This document shows, in pieces, positions 19,571-28,078 of a stretch of 64,000 bases of DNA. The notes beneath the pieces are model-generated. The model ran no database searches. It saw nothing but the letters and a program-made list of their open reading frames with translations, and had not been told where the DNA came from. Where the stretch lies: assembly GCA_900550415.1 (NCBI GenBank), contig URSO01000002.1:6369-70368 (forward strand), in the 5' to 3' direction. The stretch is from an uncultured Collinsella sp. GTDB taxonomy: Bacteria; Actinomycetota; Coriobacteriia; Coriobacteriales; Coriobacteriaceae. A program made the position numbers and the translations under genes. Position 1 is the stretch's first letter. Every line of letters starts with the position of its first letter.

Positions 19571-20953
19571 CTAGCGCGCCCCGGTCTTGGCTTGTGCCAG
19601 ACGGTAGGTGCGTGCCGGGTGGCAGAGCAGTACCGCCACGACCATAAAGAATGCCGTGGTGCCCAGGCTGATGGGGTAGACCATCATGATGTTCGCAAAG
19701 GTACGGAAGTGCGGGAACACGCAGAATACCCAGTAGAAGCGGATGCCGCAGACGCAAATCATGGTGATGAGGGCGGGCATGAGCGAGATGCCAAAGCCGC
19801 GCAGATAACCGGACATGTTTTCGTAGAACATGCTAAAGGCGTACGCCGGGAAGATCGAACACACGCGGATATAGCCGATCGAGACGATGTTGGGATCGCT
19901 GTTGAACAACGCCAGGATCTCGCGCCCCAGACCGACGATGACGATAATCGTGGTGAGTGCAACGATGCCGCCTTCGACCAGGCAGACCTTGAGCGTCTTG
20001 GTGCAGCGGTCGATCTGGCGCGCGCCGTGGTTTTGTCCCACAAAGGTGGTGCAAGCCTGGCTAAAGCTGTTGAGCAGGTTGTAGCACACATACTCCAGGC
20101 TCATGGCGGCGCTCGATGCCGCCATGACCTCGGTGCCCAAGCTGTTGATGGCGGACTGGATGATGATGTTGGCGACGGCAAAGACGGCGCTTTGGATACC
20201 GGCGGGCAGGCCGATCTTAACGATGCGCTTGAGGGCGACGGGGTCGATAGCCAGATCGCGCAGGGTGACGCGGACGACGGAATCGGTCTTGAGCAGACGG
20301 ATAAAGAGCGTGACGGCGCTGACGGTATAGGCGATGGCGGTGGCGATGGCGACACCCGCGACGCCCCAGTGGAGCACGGGGACAAAGATGAGGTCCAGGC
20401 CAATGTTGAGGACGGTAGACACGGCAAGCGCCCGCAGCGGCATGCGGGTGATGCCGACGGAGCGGAAGATCGCGGCCTCAAAGTTGTAGAGCAAGATCGA
20501 GGGCATGCTGAGCAAAAAGACGCGCAGGTAGAGCGAAGCGAGAGGCATGGTTTCGGCAGGAACGTTGAGCGCGGCGAGCATGGGCTCGGCAAAGATCTCG
20601 CCCAGCGCGATGACGACAAAGCCCACGAGCGCCATAAGAATCGAGGTATGGACGGCACGTTTGACCATGTTCTGATCGTTGCGGCCGATAGCGTTGGCGA
20701 TGACCACATTTGAGCCAAGCGACATGCCGATAAACAGGTTGAGCATAAGACTGGTAAGCGGAACATTGGAGCCGACCGCTGCCATGGCAAGGGTTCCCTG
20801 GTCGCCCGAGAAGTTGCCGATGATGACCGTGGCGATGAGGTTCGATAGCTGCTCAAGGATGCTCGTGGCGGCGACGGGAAAGGCGAACAGGGGAATATTG
20901 CGCCACAGCGAGCCGGTGGTCATGTCGATGTGCTTAGATACGGTGTCAGCCAT
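19571..20953 (-). CDS. MATE-family efflux transporter
   Basis: A 460-residue protein with twelve hydrophobic segments in two MatE repeats, a cation-coupled multidrug exporter. Typical sequences are SILEQLSNLIATVIIG near the N-terminus and NIIIQSAINSLGTEVMAA at the start of the second half. The C-terminus faces the LysR gene. No dedicated regulator is adjacent. A large inverted repeat (21018-21075) lies upstream between this gene and rlmA. Confidence 0.9.
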   Translation of the reverse strand: MADTVSKHIDMTTGSLWRNIPLFAFPVAATSILEQLSNLIATVIIGNFSGDQGTLAMAAVGSNVPLTSLMLNLFIGMSLGSNVVIANAIGRNDQNMVKRAVHTSILMALVGFVVIALGEIFAEPMLAALNVPAETMPLASLYLRVFLLSMPSILLYNFEAAIFRSVGITRMPLRALAVSTVLNIGLDLIFVPVLHWGVAGVAIATAIAYTVSAVTLFIRLLKTDSVVRVTLRDLAIDPVALKRIVKIGLPAGIQSAVFAVANIIIQSAINSLGTEVMAASSAAMSLEYVCYNLLNSFSQACTTFVGQNHGARQIDRCTKTLKVCLVEGGIVALTTIIVIVGLGREILALFNSDPNIVSIGYIRVCSIFPAYAFSMFYENMSGYLRGFGISLMPALITMICVCGIRFYWVFCVFPHFRTFANIMMVYPISLGTTAFFMVVAVLLCHPARTYRLAQAKTGAR

Positions 20954-21017
20954 GCGCTCTCAATCTCTAACATGCTCTTTCGTGCTTATTTGCGCAGATG
21001 ATGATACTCCTAATCGA

Positions 21018-21075
21018 CTAGTCGTTGGGGACGTTCTTAAACGACTAGGCATTCAAGAACGTCTCCAATGACTAG
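21018..21075. repeat. Long inverted repeat between MATE and rlmA genes
   Basis: Left arm 21018-21038 and right arm 21055-21075 pair over 21 positions with two G-U or mismatch positions; the loop is 16 nt. The arm core is GGGGACGTTCTT. It lies in a divergent gap, so it is not a terminator for either gene. It looks like a dispersed palindromic repeat. Just upstream of the MATE start, 20956-20973 resembles one arm of the 2645-2954 array. Confidence 0.75.
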
Positions 21076-21131
21076 GTGGGGGAGGCGTGCGACAATAGTG
21101 GGCGTTGTGTTGTTCGCGCTAAGGAGATGCC

Positions 21132-21947
21132 ATGTTGTTGTGTCCCGTTTGCCATGAGCCGTTGGTGGACAATGAACGCGGTGCTGCATGCGCGAGCGGG
21201 CACCGGTTTGACCGTGCGCGCGAGGGCTATCTATATCTGCTGCGCTCGTCCAAGAGCGGTGACTCCATGGGTGATCCCAAGTCGCAGGCGCGCAGCCGTC
21301 GTGACTTTCTGAACCGTGGATACTACGCGCCGTTGCGTGATGCGATGGTCGAGCTGGTGCGCGATCGGGTGTCTAGGCATGCGGCGTCTGCGGGCGGTCC
21401 CATGACCTTGCTCGATATTTGCTGTGGCGAGGGCTACTACACGAGCGCCATGGGTGCGGTGCCGGGCGTGGATGCTTACGGGTTCGACTTGGGCAAAGAG
21501 ATGGTGCGCCTGGCCGCCAAGCGCGGCGATGCGACCTACTTTGTGGCCAATATGAAGGACATCCCCGTGGCCGATGGCGCCTTCGATATGGTGACCGAGC
21601 TCTTCGCTCCCTTTAACGAGCGCGAATTTGCCCGCGTGCTGGCGCCAGAGGGCTCGCTCTACACCGTAGTGCCGGGTGCCCGTCATCTGTTTGGGCTCAA
21701 GGAGGTGCTCTACGACACGCCATATCTCAATGACGAGAAGCTGCCGAAGACTACCGAGCTCGAGTTGGTCGGAATGCAGCGGGTATCTGCGAATATTACG
21801 CTCCAGACCCAGGCCGACATCGAGGCGGTGTTCCAGATGACACCGTACTACTACCGCACGCGCCCCGTCGACAAAGAGCGCCTGGCAAACTTGGACACCC
21901 TTCAAACTGACATCGACTTCATCATCGCCGAGTACCGCCACAACTAA
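21132..21947 (+). CDS. rlmA: 23S rRNA (guanine-N1)-methyltransferase, RlmA family
   Basis: A 271-residue SAM-dependent methyltransferase aligned by eye with E. coli RlmA (269), which methylates G745 of 23S rRNA; Gram-positive relatives (TlrB/RlmA-II) act on G748. An N-terminal zinc ribbon (CPVCHEPL, then CASGHRFD, residues 4-25) is followed by YLYLLRS and the SAM motif LLDICCGEGYYT. The C-terminal FQMTPYYYRTRP matches the family. Which G is modified cannot be decided here. AAGGAG precedes the ATG. Confidence 0.88.
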   Translation: MLLCPVCHEPLVDNERGAACASGHRFDRAREGYLYLLRSSKSGDSMGDPKSQARSRRDFLNRGYYAPLRDAMVELVRDRVSRHAASAGGPMTLLDICCGEGYYTSAMGAVPGVDAYGFDLGKEMVRLAAKRGDATYFVANMKDIPVADGAFDMVTELFAPFNEREFARVLAPEGSLYTVVPGARHLFGLKEVLYDTPYLNDEKLPKTTELELVGMQRVSANITLQTQADIEAVFQMTPYYYRTRPVDKERLANLDTLQTDIDFIIAEYRHN

Positions 21948-21948
21948 C

Positions 21949-21985
21949 AACCTGCCAAAAAGGGACAGGTTTATTTTGGCAGGTT
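21949..21985 (+). repeat. Palindromic repeat / possible terminator after rlmA
   Basis: AACCTGCCAAAA (21949-21960) and TTTTGGCAGGTT (21974-21985) are perfect 12-bp arms with loop AGGGACAGGTTTA, starting just after the rlmA stop codon and followed by TTATC. It could end rlmA transcription. The loop carries the GGGACAG core also seen in the palindromes at 26820, 28026, 30576 and 31801. Confidence 0.7.
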
Positions 21986-22002
21986 TTATCTGGGCAAACG
22001 TA

Positions 22003-22036
22003 AAGGGCCGACCGCGGAGATGTGCGATCGGCCCTT
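22003..22036. terminator. Bidirectional terminator between rlmA and the small membrane protein
   Basis: AAGGGCCGACCGC (22003-22015) and GCGATCGGCCCTT (22024-22036) form a 13-bp stem with one wobble between two convergent genes. Confidence 0.7.
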
Positions 22037-22076
22037 GTTGGTTGCTTGGATGTAGGGGTCAGTGGAAGGCAAGTGC

Positions 22077-22478
22077 CTACAGGCGATCCTTGTTCTCGGC
22101 TTGAACGGCGTGAGCCTGCTGAACAAAGAACAGGTCGTACACCACGATGACAAAGGCGCCACAGTTGATGGCGTCGCCGCCAAACGCGGGAAGCGTGAGC
22201 ACGGCCTGCGCAATCGTGGCGATTGCGGCGACGATGCCGAGCTTAAACGCGCCATCCACCTGCGAAGGCTTGTTGGCGCCCTTGATGCCCGCAACACCTG
22301 CGGCAAGATCGACAAGACCCTTGATGACAAGTACGGCCGCGGCGAGCATGGCGTTCGGCCCGTACGTGGAATCGAGACTGCCTCGGGCGATGCCGACGCC
22401 GGCGATGACGAGGCTGGCGATGCCCAAAACAAAGTAAATGAGGGCAAGGATTTTGAGTGTCTTGCGAGCGTAGCTCAT
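22077..22478 (-). CDS. Small four-helix membrane protein, unknown function
   Basis: A 133-residue protein with four hydrophobic segments (about residues 8-30, 42-64, 78-98, 103-122) and a short charged C-terminus. I do not recognise the family beyond a generic small membrane protein. The ATG at 22478 has AAAGGATCC upstream, and an earlier in-frame start would add 41 hydrophilic residues without a better binding site. It is a single-gene unit bounded by a terminator. Confidence 0.7.
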   Translation of the reverse strand: MSYARKTLKILALIYFVLGIASLVIAGVGIARGSLDSTYGPNAMLAAAVLVIKGLVDLAAGVAGIKGANKPSQVDGAFKLGIVAAIATIAQAVLTLPAFGGDAINCGAFVIVVYDLFFVQQAHAVQAENKDRL

Positions 22479-22707
22479 GGCTGGATCCTTTCGATACGAG
22501 TACGGCCGATCTGGCGTACCCCCTGTGCTGCACATATGGTGAAGCACATTGTAGTTCAACGCGGCGGCGCATGCGTCTGAAAGCGCTTTAGGCCTGCGCA
22601 CCTCAACCTTTCAAAAAGGAAAGCTGGGCGTAAGTCAAATCGATGGCAGCTCATGTACGGCGCTGCGATGATGAAGGCGTAACAAGGAGTTGGTCTAAGG
22701 AGGAGCC

Positions 22708-22851
22708 ATGATGTACGGAACAGGGCAAGTGCGCGAGCCGCGGTCGTTGGGAAGGCGCATGAGCGATTCCGTGATCGCTGCCGTATGCACGGGATTGATG
22801 GCGGTGCTTTGCATTGGGATGCTGTGGACCATGTCGCGTGTGGGACAATAG
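22708..22851 (+). CDS. 47-residue single-span membrane protein
   Basis: A short frame with a very strong binding site (AAGGAGGAG, 3 bases before ATG) encodes a 47-residue protein: a basic N-terminal half with RSLGRRMSD followed by one hydrophobic helix (about residues 22-42, containing AAVCTGLMAVLCIGMLW). It lies between the divergent membrane protein gene and rsmJ, 63 bp before the latter. The function is unknown. The ribosome binding site and the clean tail-anchor-like design make a real gene likely. Confidence 0.6.
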   Translation: MMYGTGQVREPRSLGRRMSDSVIAAVCTGLMAVLCIGMLWTMSRVGQ

Positions 22852-22914
22852 CGGACGGTTGGGTGCCAACTGAGGTGGCGCTCACGTATTCGTTTTGCTT
22901 GCTAAGGAGTGTCC

Positions 22915-23619
22915 ATGGGCGTCGTCGATCCCTTTTCTGTTGCTCGGGCTGCTGGGCTCGAGCTCGTGCGGACGTCCGAGGGCCTCACGCTCACCGATGG
23001 CACGATGGGGCTGCGTGCCGATTTTGGCCGCATGCTTCCGCGGCTCAAGCAGGGTCGTCTGCAGCAAGAGCTGCTGGTGAAGGCTGCGCGCACAAAGGGC
23101 GTCGAGCGCCCATGGGCGATTGACGCCACGGCAGGCTTTGGCGAGGATTCGCTGCTGCTGGCGGCAGCGGGCTTTACCGTCGATCTGTATGAGCAGGATT
23201 GCGTGATCGCGGCGCTCCTCAAGGATGCTTTGGATCGCGCGGCAGATGATCCGGCGCTTGCGACAGCCGTGGCGCGCATGCGCTTACATGCGGGCAAGGA
23301 CAGCATTGCCGGCCTTCGCCATACAGCTGAGCTGATCGGGCAGGGCGAGCTCACCGCTCCCGACGTGGTGTATCTGGACCCCATGTTTCCCGAGCGCACC
23401 AAGAGCGCGGCGGTGAAAAAGAAGTTCCAACTCTTGCACCATCTGGAACAGCCGTGTGCCGATGAGGAGACGCTGGTCGAAGCTGCGCTTGCGGTGCGGC
23501 CGCGCAAGGTCGTTATCAAACGGCCGGTGAAGGGGCCGCTGCTTGCCGGCGTCAAGCCGAGCTATCAACTTGCGGGCAAGGCCGTTCGTTACGATGTTTT
23601 GGTGCCGCCTCGCCCGTAG
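22915..23619 (+). CDS. rsmJ: 16S rRNA (guanine-N2)-methyltransferase, RsmJ family
   Basis: A 234-residue SAM-dependent methyltransferase. The motifs DATAGFGEDSLLLAAAG (SAM binding), YEQD (motif II) and YLDPMFPERTKSA (catalytic DPMFP) are those of RsmJ/YhiQ, which methylates G1516 of E. coli 16S rRNA. AAGGAG lies 5 bases before the ATG at 22915, which is preferred over a GTG two codons earlier. It is the second rRNA methyltransferase within 2 kb. Confidence 0.88.
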   Translation: MGVVDPFSVARAAGLELVRTSEGLTLTDGTMGLRADFGRMLPRLKQGRLQQELLVKAARTKGVERPWAIDATAGFGEDSLLLAAAGFTVDLYEQDCVIAALLKDALDRAADDPALATAVARMRLHAGKDSIAGLRHTAELIGQGELTAPDVVYLDPMFPERTKSAAVKKKFQLLHHLEQPCADEETLVEAALAVRPRKVVIKRPVKGPLLAGVKPSYQLAGKAVRYDVLVPPRP

Positions 23620-23654
23620 CTTGCGCTTCGCCAGCCATCGTGCCGATGCGAGGT

Positions 23655-23951
23655 CTATTTCCAAGGGTGTGACGTCAGATGCCATCCGCCGCAGTATTCG
23701 CATTTGTAGCAGGCTAAACCGCGTCGTCCGCGGTTTTCGCAGTCGGCCATAACGGCCTCGGCCTCGGCGCGTGTGTCGTACCGGTTTTTGCGCTCGCACG
23801 ACTTATAGCGCCAAGCCTCATCGCGCTCGGCGTCCAGGGCGTCGCGGCGCTCGTCCTCGCGCGCAAACAGGTCGCTCATATTGCCGCCGGTGGCAGCGCC
23901 CAAAAACTCGCTTTTGGCCTTTGACCAGGCGGCTCGCTTCTTGCTCCCCAT
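23655..23951 (-). CDS. Small zinc-ribbon-like protein, unknown function
   Basis: A 98-residue hydrophilic, Lys/Arg/Asp/Glu-rich protein. The C-terminus has CYKCEYCGGWHLTS, two CxxC-type pairs and a His that could bind zinc, and a further Cys pair occurs at SCERKNRYDTRAEA/DCENRG. I do not recognise a named family. The start at 23951 (MGSKKRAAW) gives a basic N-terminus with GGAGAGGG upstream. Nucleic-acid binding is possible from charge and cysteine pattern only. Confidence 0.65.
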   Translation of the reverse strand: MGSKKRAAWSKAKSEFLGAATGGNMSDLFAREDERRDALDAERDEAWRYKSCERKNRYDTRAEAEAVMADCENRGRRGLACYKCEYCGGWHLTSHPWK

Positions 23952-24027
23952 CTGCTTCGCACCCTCTCCAAACGTTGGTATCATTGCTCAATCAAAGTGA
24001 TACCAATAAACGTGAGGTCGCCGCGTG

Positions 24028-24516
24028 ATGATCAGAAAAACCCTCGATACCGACATTCCCGCCGTCATGGCTACCTATGACGCGGCTCGTGCCTTTATGC
24101 GCGCGCATGGCAACGCCACGCAGTGGCCCGAGGGCACGCCTTCGGTCGAGCAGGTGGCTGCCGATATCGCCGCCGGTGGCAGCTATGTGTGCGAAGTCGA
24201 CGGTCGCGTGGTGGCGACGTTTGCCTTTTTACCGGGTCCGGACGAGTGCTATGACGTCATCGAGGATGGCGCCTGGCGCAGCGACGCTCCATACCATGTG
24301 CTGCATCGCGTGGCGTCGGACGGCACCACGCATGGCGTCGCTGCTGCGATGTTTGCCTTTGCCAAGGAACGCACCGACCATCTGCGTATCGACACGCACC
24401 AAGACAATCTGCCCATGCAGGGCGCCATCACCAAGGCCGGGTTTAAGCGCGCCGGTATCGTATATGTGTCGGACGGTACGCCGCGTGTCGCGTTTGATTG
24501 GCTGCGCGAGGTGTAG
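24028..24516 (+). CDS. GNAT-family N-acetyltransferase
   Basis: A 162-residue acyltransferase of the GNAT fold. The typical start MIRKTLDTDIPAVMATYDAA, the central strand VVATFAFLPG and the late DTHQDNLPMQGAITKAGFKRAGIVYV are characteristic; the last of these is the segment where the acetyl-CoA pantetheine tunnel closes. The acceptor is unknown. The ATG at 24028 directly follows an in-frame GTG, and GAGG lies upstream. It ends before a bidirectional terminator. Confidence 0.88.
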   Translation: MIRKTLDTDIPAVMATYDAARAFMRAHGNATQWPEGTPSVEQVAADIAAGGSYVCEVDGRVVATFAFLPGPDECYDVIEDGAWRSDAPYHVLHRVASDGTTHGVAAAMFAFAKERTDHLRIDTHQDNLPMQGAITKAGFKRAGIVYVSDGTPRVAFDWLREV

Positions 24517-24550
24517 GAGCCAAGGTACGTATCATCACCCAGCTCAAATA

Positions 24551-24578
24551 AAAAATGGCCTCGAGTGGGGCCATTTTT
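24551..24578. terminator. Bidirectional terminator after the GNAT gene
   Basis: AAAAATGGCC (24551-24560) and GGCCATTTTT (24569-24578) form a perfect 10-bp stem with A and T tracts on both sides. Confidence 0.85.
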
Positions 24579-24821
24579 GGTAAAACGCGTCGTTGTGGGG
24601 CTCGCGTTGTCACCGCCCAGATGAGTCCGGGCGGACAAAAAGGGGAGGTGCCGGCTTTCGCAAGGCGCGAACCTACGAAAATCGCCGCGCGGCAACGCAG
24701 GGCGATGAGCTCGGTCGGGGGATAGGGCCCGCTTCGCCCGCCGGCCCGTAAATTGTATCATCCAGTGTGGAACGAGGATGCCCGTTGCCGCGTGCGATGG
24801 GCTTGTAATAAGAGGAGAGCC
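24579..24821 (+). promoter_or_regulatory. Structured leader before the Tet(M)-like GTPase gene
   Basis: This 243-bp gap has no credible gene but several successive hairpins on the plus strand: CCGCCC/GGGCGG (about 24612-24634), AGGT...ACCT enclosing GCC/GGC (about 24647-24675), TCGCC/GGCGA (about 24682-24705) and GGGCC/GGCCC (about 24726-24748). They are followed by AAATTGTATCAT and the binding site AGAGGAGAG. It matches no riboswitch I know. Ribosome-protection genes are often controlled by leader attenuation, so a regulatory role is possible. Confidence 0.4.
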
Positions 24822-26825
24822 ATGTCGAAGCAAGCGGTCGTTGGAATCTTGGCACATGTCGATGCCGGCAAGACCACGCTGGCCGAGGCTATGCTGTTCA
24901 ACGCGGGCCGCATTCGCAAACGCGGCCGTGTGGACGATGGCGATTCTCACCTGGACACTAACACGATCGAGCGCGAGCGTGGCATCACGATTTTCTCGTC
25001 GCAGGCCGTGCTCGACCACGACGATACCCACGTCATGCTCGTGGATGCACCCGGCCACGTCGATTTTTCGGCCGAGGCGGAGCGCACACTGCGCGCGCTC
25101 GACTACGCGATTTTGGTTGTGGGCGCCAACGATGGCGTGCAGGGGCACACCGAAACCCTGTGGCGCCTGCTTGCGCGCTATGACATTCCGACGTTCATCT
25201 ATATCAACAAAATCGATTTGGAGAATCCCGGCCGCGATGTTTTGCTGGCACAACTCGGGCAGCGTCTTTCCGAGGGCTGCCTGAATGCCAACGAACTGCT
25301 GGCGGGCGGTGCCGTTCAGGAGGATGCTGCTGCGTTGGACGAGGCGGCGCTCGAGGAGTTTCTTGAAGCGGGTGAGCTTTCCGTCGCAACGCTGTCGCGC
25401 ATGGTTGCCGAGCGCAAGCTCTTTCCCTGCTTTGCCGGCTCGGCGCTCAAGGACCAAGGCGTGGACGAGTTGCTGGACGGCATATGCGCGCTGATGCGTG
25501 AACAGGCGTGGCTCCCGGAGTTCGCCGCGCGCGTCTATCGCGTCAGCCGCGGCGATCGCGGCGAGCGCTTGGCTTGGGTAAAAGTGACCGGCGGCACGCT
25601 GCATGCAAAGCAGATGATCGAGGGGCGCTCCGGTGCCGAGGCGTGGGAGCAAAAGGTCGATCAGGTGCGCATCTATAACGGAGAGAAGTACGAGCTTGCC
25701 CAGGAAGTTGCCGCTGGCGGTATTTGTGCCGTGACGGGTCTTGCGCACGTTCGCCCGGGGGATGCCTTGGGTGCGGAGCCCGGGTGCGATGCGCCCGTCA
25801 TTGCGCCGGTCCTTACCTATACGGTGCTCCCGGGCGAACATGATGCCCATGCGGTGTTTAAAGCGCTGACTGAGCTGGCGGACGAAGACCCCATGCTCGG
25901 CGTAAGCTGGAATACGCATCTTGAGCAGATTCACTTGCAGTTGATGGGCGCCGTGCAGCTCGAGGTCTTGCAGCGGGTATTGGCCGATCGCTTTGGCCTT
26001 ACGATTGAGTTTGAGTCCGGCGGCATTCTCTATAAGGAGACGATCTCGCAGCCGGTCGAGGGTGTGGGCCACTTTGAGCCACTGCGCCATTACGCCGAGG
26101 TGCACCTGCGCCTGGAGCCGCTGCCAGCGGGCTCGGGCGTGCAATTTGGTACCGTTGCCTCGACCGACGAGCTCGATCTTAACTGGCAGCGCCTGGCGCT
26201 CACCAACGCCATGGAGCGCGATCACCTGGGTGTGCTGACCGGCTCGCCCATTACCGATGTGCGCATTACGCTCACGGGCGGCCGCGCTCATGCCAAACAC
26301 ACCGAGGGCGGTGACTTTCGGCAGGCAACGTACCGCGCGATTCGCCAGGGTTTGATGCAGGCGCGTGAGGCCGGCGCGGCGGTGCTGTTGGAGCCGTGCT
26401 ACCACTTTGAGCTCGAGGTGCCGGGAGATTGCGTGGGCAGGGCGCTTTCGGATGTCACGCGCATGGGCGCCGAGTACGAGCCGCCGGCGATGGCGGGCGA
26501 CCGGGCGAAGCTTGTGGGTCGCGTGCCAGCATCCGAGATACAGGATTATGCGCTGGAGGTGGCTGCCTACACGAGCGGCCGCGGACATCTGTACCTGGAG
26601 TTCGCCGGTTATGCGGCATGCCATGATGCCGAGCGCGTCATCGAGGCGGCCGCCTACGAGCCCGAGGCCGATCTGCCCAACACGCCCGATTCGGTCTTTT
26701 GCGCCCACGGCGCCGGCTATACGGTCAAATGGTACGACGTGCCCGCCGCGGCACACGTAAAGATCGATCCCGCCACCTTCCGCCCCTATCGCCCCGCCGA
26801 CGCGGAATTTTTCGGCCACATGTGA
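24822..26825 (+). CDS. Tet(M)/EF-G-like translational GTPase
   Basis: A 667-residue GTPase with the EF-G/Tet(M) domain plan. G1 is AHVDAGKTT (residues 11-19), G2 lies in RERGITIFSS, G3 is DAPGHVDF and G4 is NKID. Domains III-V follow, with the RPP-like GRVPASEIQDY and YTSGRGHLYLEF. Length and order match tetracycline ribosomal protection proteins (about 640). Domain IV reads AKHTEGGDFRQATYRA where Tet(M) has its YSPVSTPADFR loop, so the decoding-site loop differs and true tetracycline resistance should not be assumed. It may be a housekeeping ribosome-rescue paralogue. Its stop codon lies inside a palindromic repeat. Confidence 0.88.
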   Translation: MSKQAVVGILAHVDAGKTTLAEAMLFNAGRIRKRGRVDDGDSHLDTNTIERERGITIFSSQAVLDHDDTHVMLVDAPGHVDFSAEAERTLRALDYAILVVGANDGVQGHTETLWRLLARYDIPTFIYINKIDLENPGRDVLLAQLGQRLSEGCLNANELLAGGAVQEDAAALDEAALEEFLEAGELSVATLSRMVAERKLFPCFAGSALKDQGVDELLDGICALMREQAWLPEFAARVYRVSRGDRGERLAWVKVTGGTLHAKQMIEGRSGAEAWEQKVDQVRIYNGEKYELAQEVAAGGICAVTGLAHVRPGDALGAEPGCDAPVIAPVLTYTVLPGEHDAHAVFKALTELADEDPMLGVSWNTHLEQIHLQLMGAVQLEVLQRVLADRFGLTIEFESGGILYKETISQPVEGVGHFEPLRHYAEVHLRLEPLPAGSGVQFGTVASTDELDLNWQRLALTNAMERDHLGVLTGSPITDVRITLTGGRAHAKHTEGGDFRQATYRAIRQGLMQAREAGAAVLLEPCYHFELEVPGDCVGRALSDVTRMGAEYEPPAMAGDRAKLVGRVPASEIQDYALEVAAYTSGRGHLYLEFAGYAACHDAERVIEAAAYEPEADLPNTPDSVFCAHGAGYTVKWYDVPAAAHVKIDPATFRPYRPADAEFFGHM

Positions 26826-26850
26826 CAAAGGGACAGCTCCTTTGTCACAT
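26820..26850. repeat. TGTGACAAAGGGAC palindrome, copy 1
   Basis: ATGTGACAAAGG (26820-26831) pairs with CCTTTGTCACAT (26839-26850). The last two codons of the GTPase gene, ATG TGA, are the first six bases of this repeat. One of four copies in 5 kb. Confidence 0.9.
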
Positions 26851-26852
26851 TC

Positions 26853-26885
26853 AGTTGGTATAACTCGGTATAAGTTGGTATAACT
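26853..26885 (+). promoter_or_regulatory. Direct repeats upstream of the first AAA ATPase
   Basis: AGTTGGTATAACT occurs at 26853-26865 and 26873-26885, 20 bp apart, with a partial copy (CGGTATAAG) between. Each unit is itself a small dyad (AGTT-N5-AACT). A 20-bp period puts the copies on nearly the same face of the helix, as expected for a regulatory protein array or an AT-rich promoter. It ends 33 bp before the ATPase ATG. Confidence 0.45.
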
Positions 26886-26918
26886 ATTGCTAGCCTTTGC
26901 CAATCCGAGGAGGCCGAC

Positions 26919-28031
26919 ATGAATCCAAATCCCTTTAAGCCAACGGCTGGTAAGCGGCCTCCGATGCTCATCGGTCGCGAGTCGGTCATCGAAGATTTTG
27001 AGGAGGGGCTCGATAACGGTGCCGGAGCGCCGGGCAGACTCATGCTCATTACAGGAAACCGCGGCTGTGGCAAAACAGTTCTCCTGCGGGAGCTGCAACG
27101 TCTGGCCAGTGAGCGCGGATGGGCGGTTGTCTCCGATTCCGCTTCGCTTGGTTTATGCGACCGCTTGGCCGACGCACTCCGCTCGAATAAGCCCGTTGTG
27201 ACGTCAATGGAGTTTGGCCCATCGTTTGGACGGATGTCGGTTGAGGCGGCGCGGGCAAAAGGCGAGACGTTGCGAGGGCTGGTCAACGAACGTCTCAAGA
27301 AACTCGGTCCAGGTAAGGGCATCCTGTTTGCGATTGACGAGGCTCAATCGGCGTCTATTGAGGAGCTGGCGGCCCTTGCCGTTCTTTATCAGCAGGTGCT
27401 GGGAGATCAGGATGCCACGGGCTTGCCCGATAGCGACCAGCGCGGTCTTGCGCTGGTCTTTGCCGGCTTGCCCAGCATGGTTGACGATCTGCTCGAAGAG
27501 CCGAGCGTGACGTTTTTGCGACGTGCCCAGCAGCGTACGTTGGGGACGATTTCTTTGCCCAAGGTGCGCGATTCGTATATCCAGACGGTCGAGTGTGCCG
27601 GTCTTTGCGTTGATGCGGGAACGGCGGACCTTGCAGCGCACAAGAGCATGGGGCATCCCTATATGGTTCAGCTGGTGGGATATTACATGTGGCGGTCTGC
27701 TGTCCGGCGTGGCTCGCAAGTCATTGAAAGGCGCGATGTCGAGGATGGCCATGCGGATGCCGTCTCCGAGTTCTACGAAGCGGTTGACGCGCCTCTGTAT
27801 TACGGACTGCGCACCCCACAGCGTCTCTTTATCGAGGCCATGGCGGTTGACGAGGACAAGCCGACGCGCATGGCGGATATCATTGAGCGCTGCGACCGTA
27901 CCCAGAGCTGGGCGAGTAAATATCGCGCAAGCCTGATTCGCGAGCGCGTCATCGAGGCTGCCGGATACGGTCTCGTCCGGTTTACCGTGCCCATGCTGAG
28001 CAAGTACATTCGCGATTGCGTTTTAATGTGA
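26919..28031 (+). CDS. AAA-type ATP-binding protein, copy A
   Basis: A 370-residue P-loop ATPase: N-terminal NPFKPTAGKRPPMLIGR, Walker A GNRGCGKT (residues 46-53), Walker B LFAIDEAQ, a sensor-like LVFAGLPSM and a C-terminal winged-helix-like region (about 300-370). This resembles the AAA_16/Orc1-Cdc6-like class, stand-alone ATPases of uncertain role. It is clearly related to the ATPase at 30614-31714 (shared NPF.P..G..P....GR start, VSFLRRAQQ-like motif TFLRRAQQRTLG, and Q.VGY in the C-terminal half). The ATG follows GAGGAGG. Its stop codon is inside repeat copy 2. Confidence 0.82.
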   Translation: MNPNPFKPTAGKRPPMLIGRESVIEDFEEGLDNGAGAPGRLMLITGNRGCGKTVLLRELQRLASERGWAVVSDSASLGLCDRLADALRSNKPVVTSMEFGPSFGRMSVEAARAKGETLRGLVNERLKKLGPGKGILFAIDEAQSASIEELAALAVLYQQVLGDQDATGLPDSDQRGLALVFAGLPSMVDDLLEEPSVTFLRRAQQRTLGTISLPKVRDSYIQTVECAGLCVDAGTADLAAHKSMGHPYMVQLVGYYMWRSAVRRGSQVIERRDVEDGHADAVSEFYEAVDAPLYYGLRTPQRLFIEAMAVDEDKPTRMADIIERCDRTQSWASKYRASLIRERVIEAAGYGLVRFTVPMLSKYIRDCVLM

Positions 28032-28056
28032 CAAAGGGACTGTCCCTTTGTCACAT
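28026..28056. repeat. TGTGACAAAGGGAC palindrome, copy 2
   Basis: ATGTGACAAAGGGA (28026-28039) and TCCCTTTGTCACAT (28043-28056) are perfect 14-bp arms around CTG. The final ATG TGA of ATPase copy A forms its first six bases. Twenty-two bases separate it from the uvrA-like start. Confidence 0.92.
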
Positions 28057-28078
28057 TCGATCAACAGGAAGGGGAGCG

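Noticed and set aside
24822..26825. Calling the GTPase a tet(M)/tet(W) resistance gene
   Set aside because: Domain plan fits, but the domain IV tip sequence differs from resistance proteins and no mobile-element context is seen.
24249..27098. Very long minus-strand open frame (949 codons) opposite the Tet(M)-like GTPase
   Set aside because: It spans the GTPase and parts of two other genes, has no recognisable motif and no good start; long antisense frames are expected in GC-rich coding DNA.
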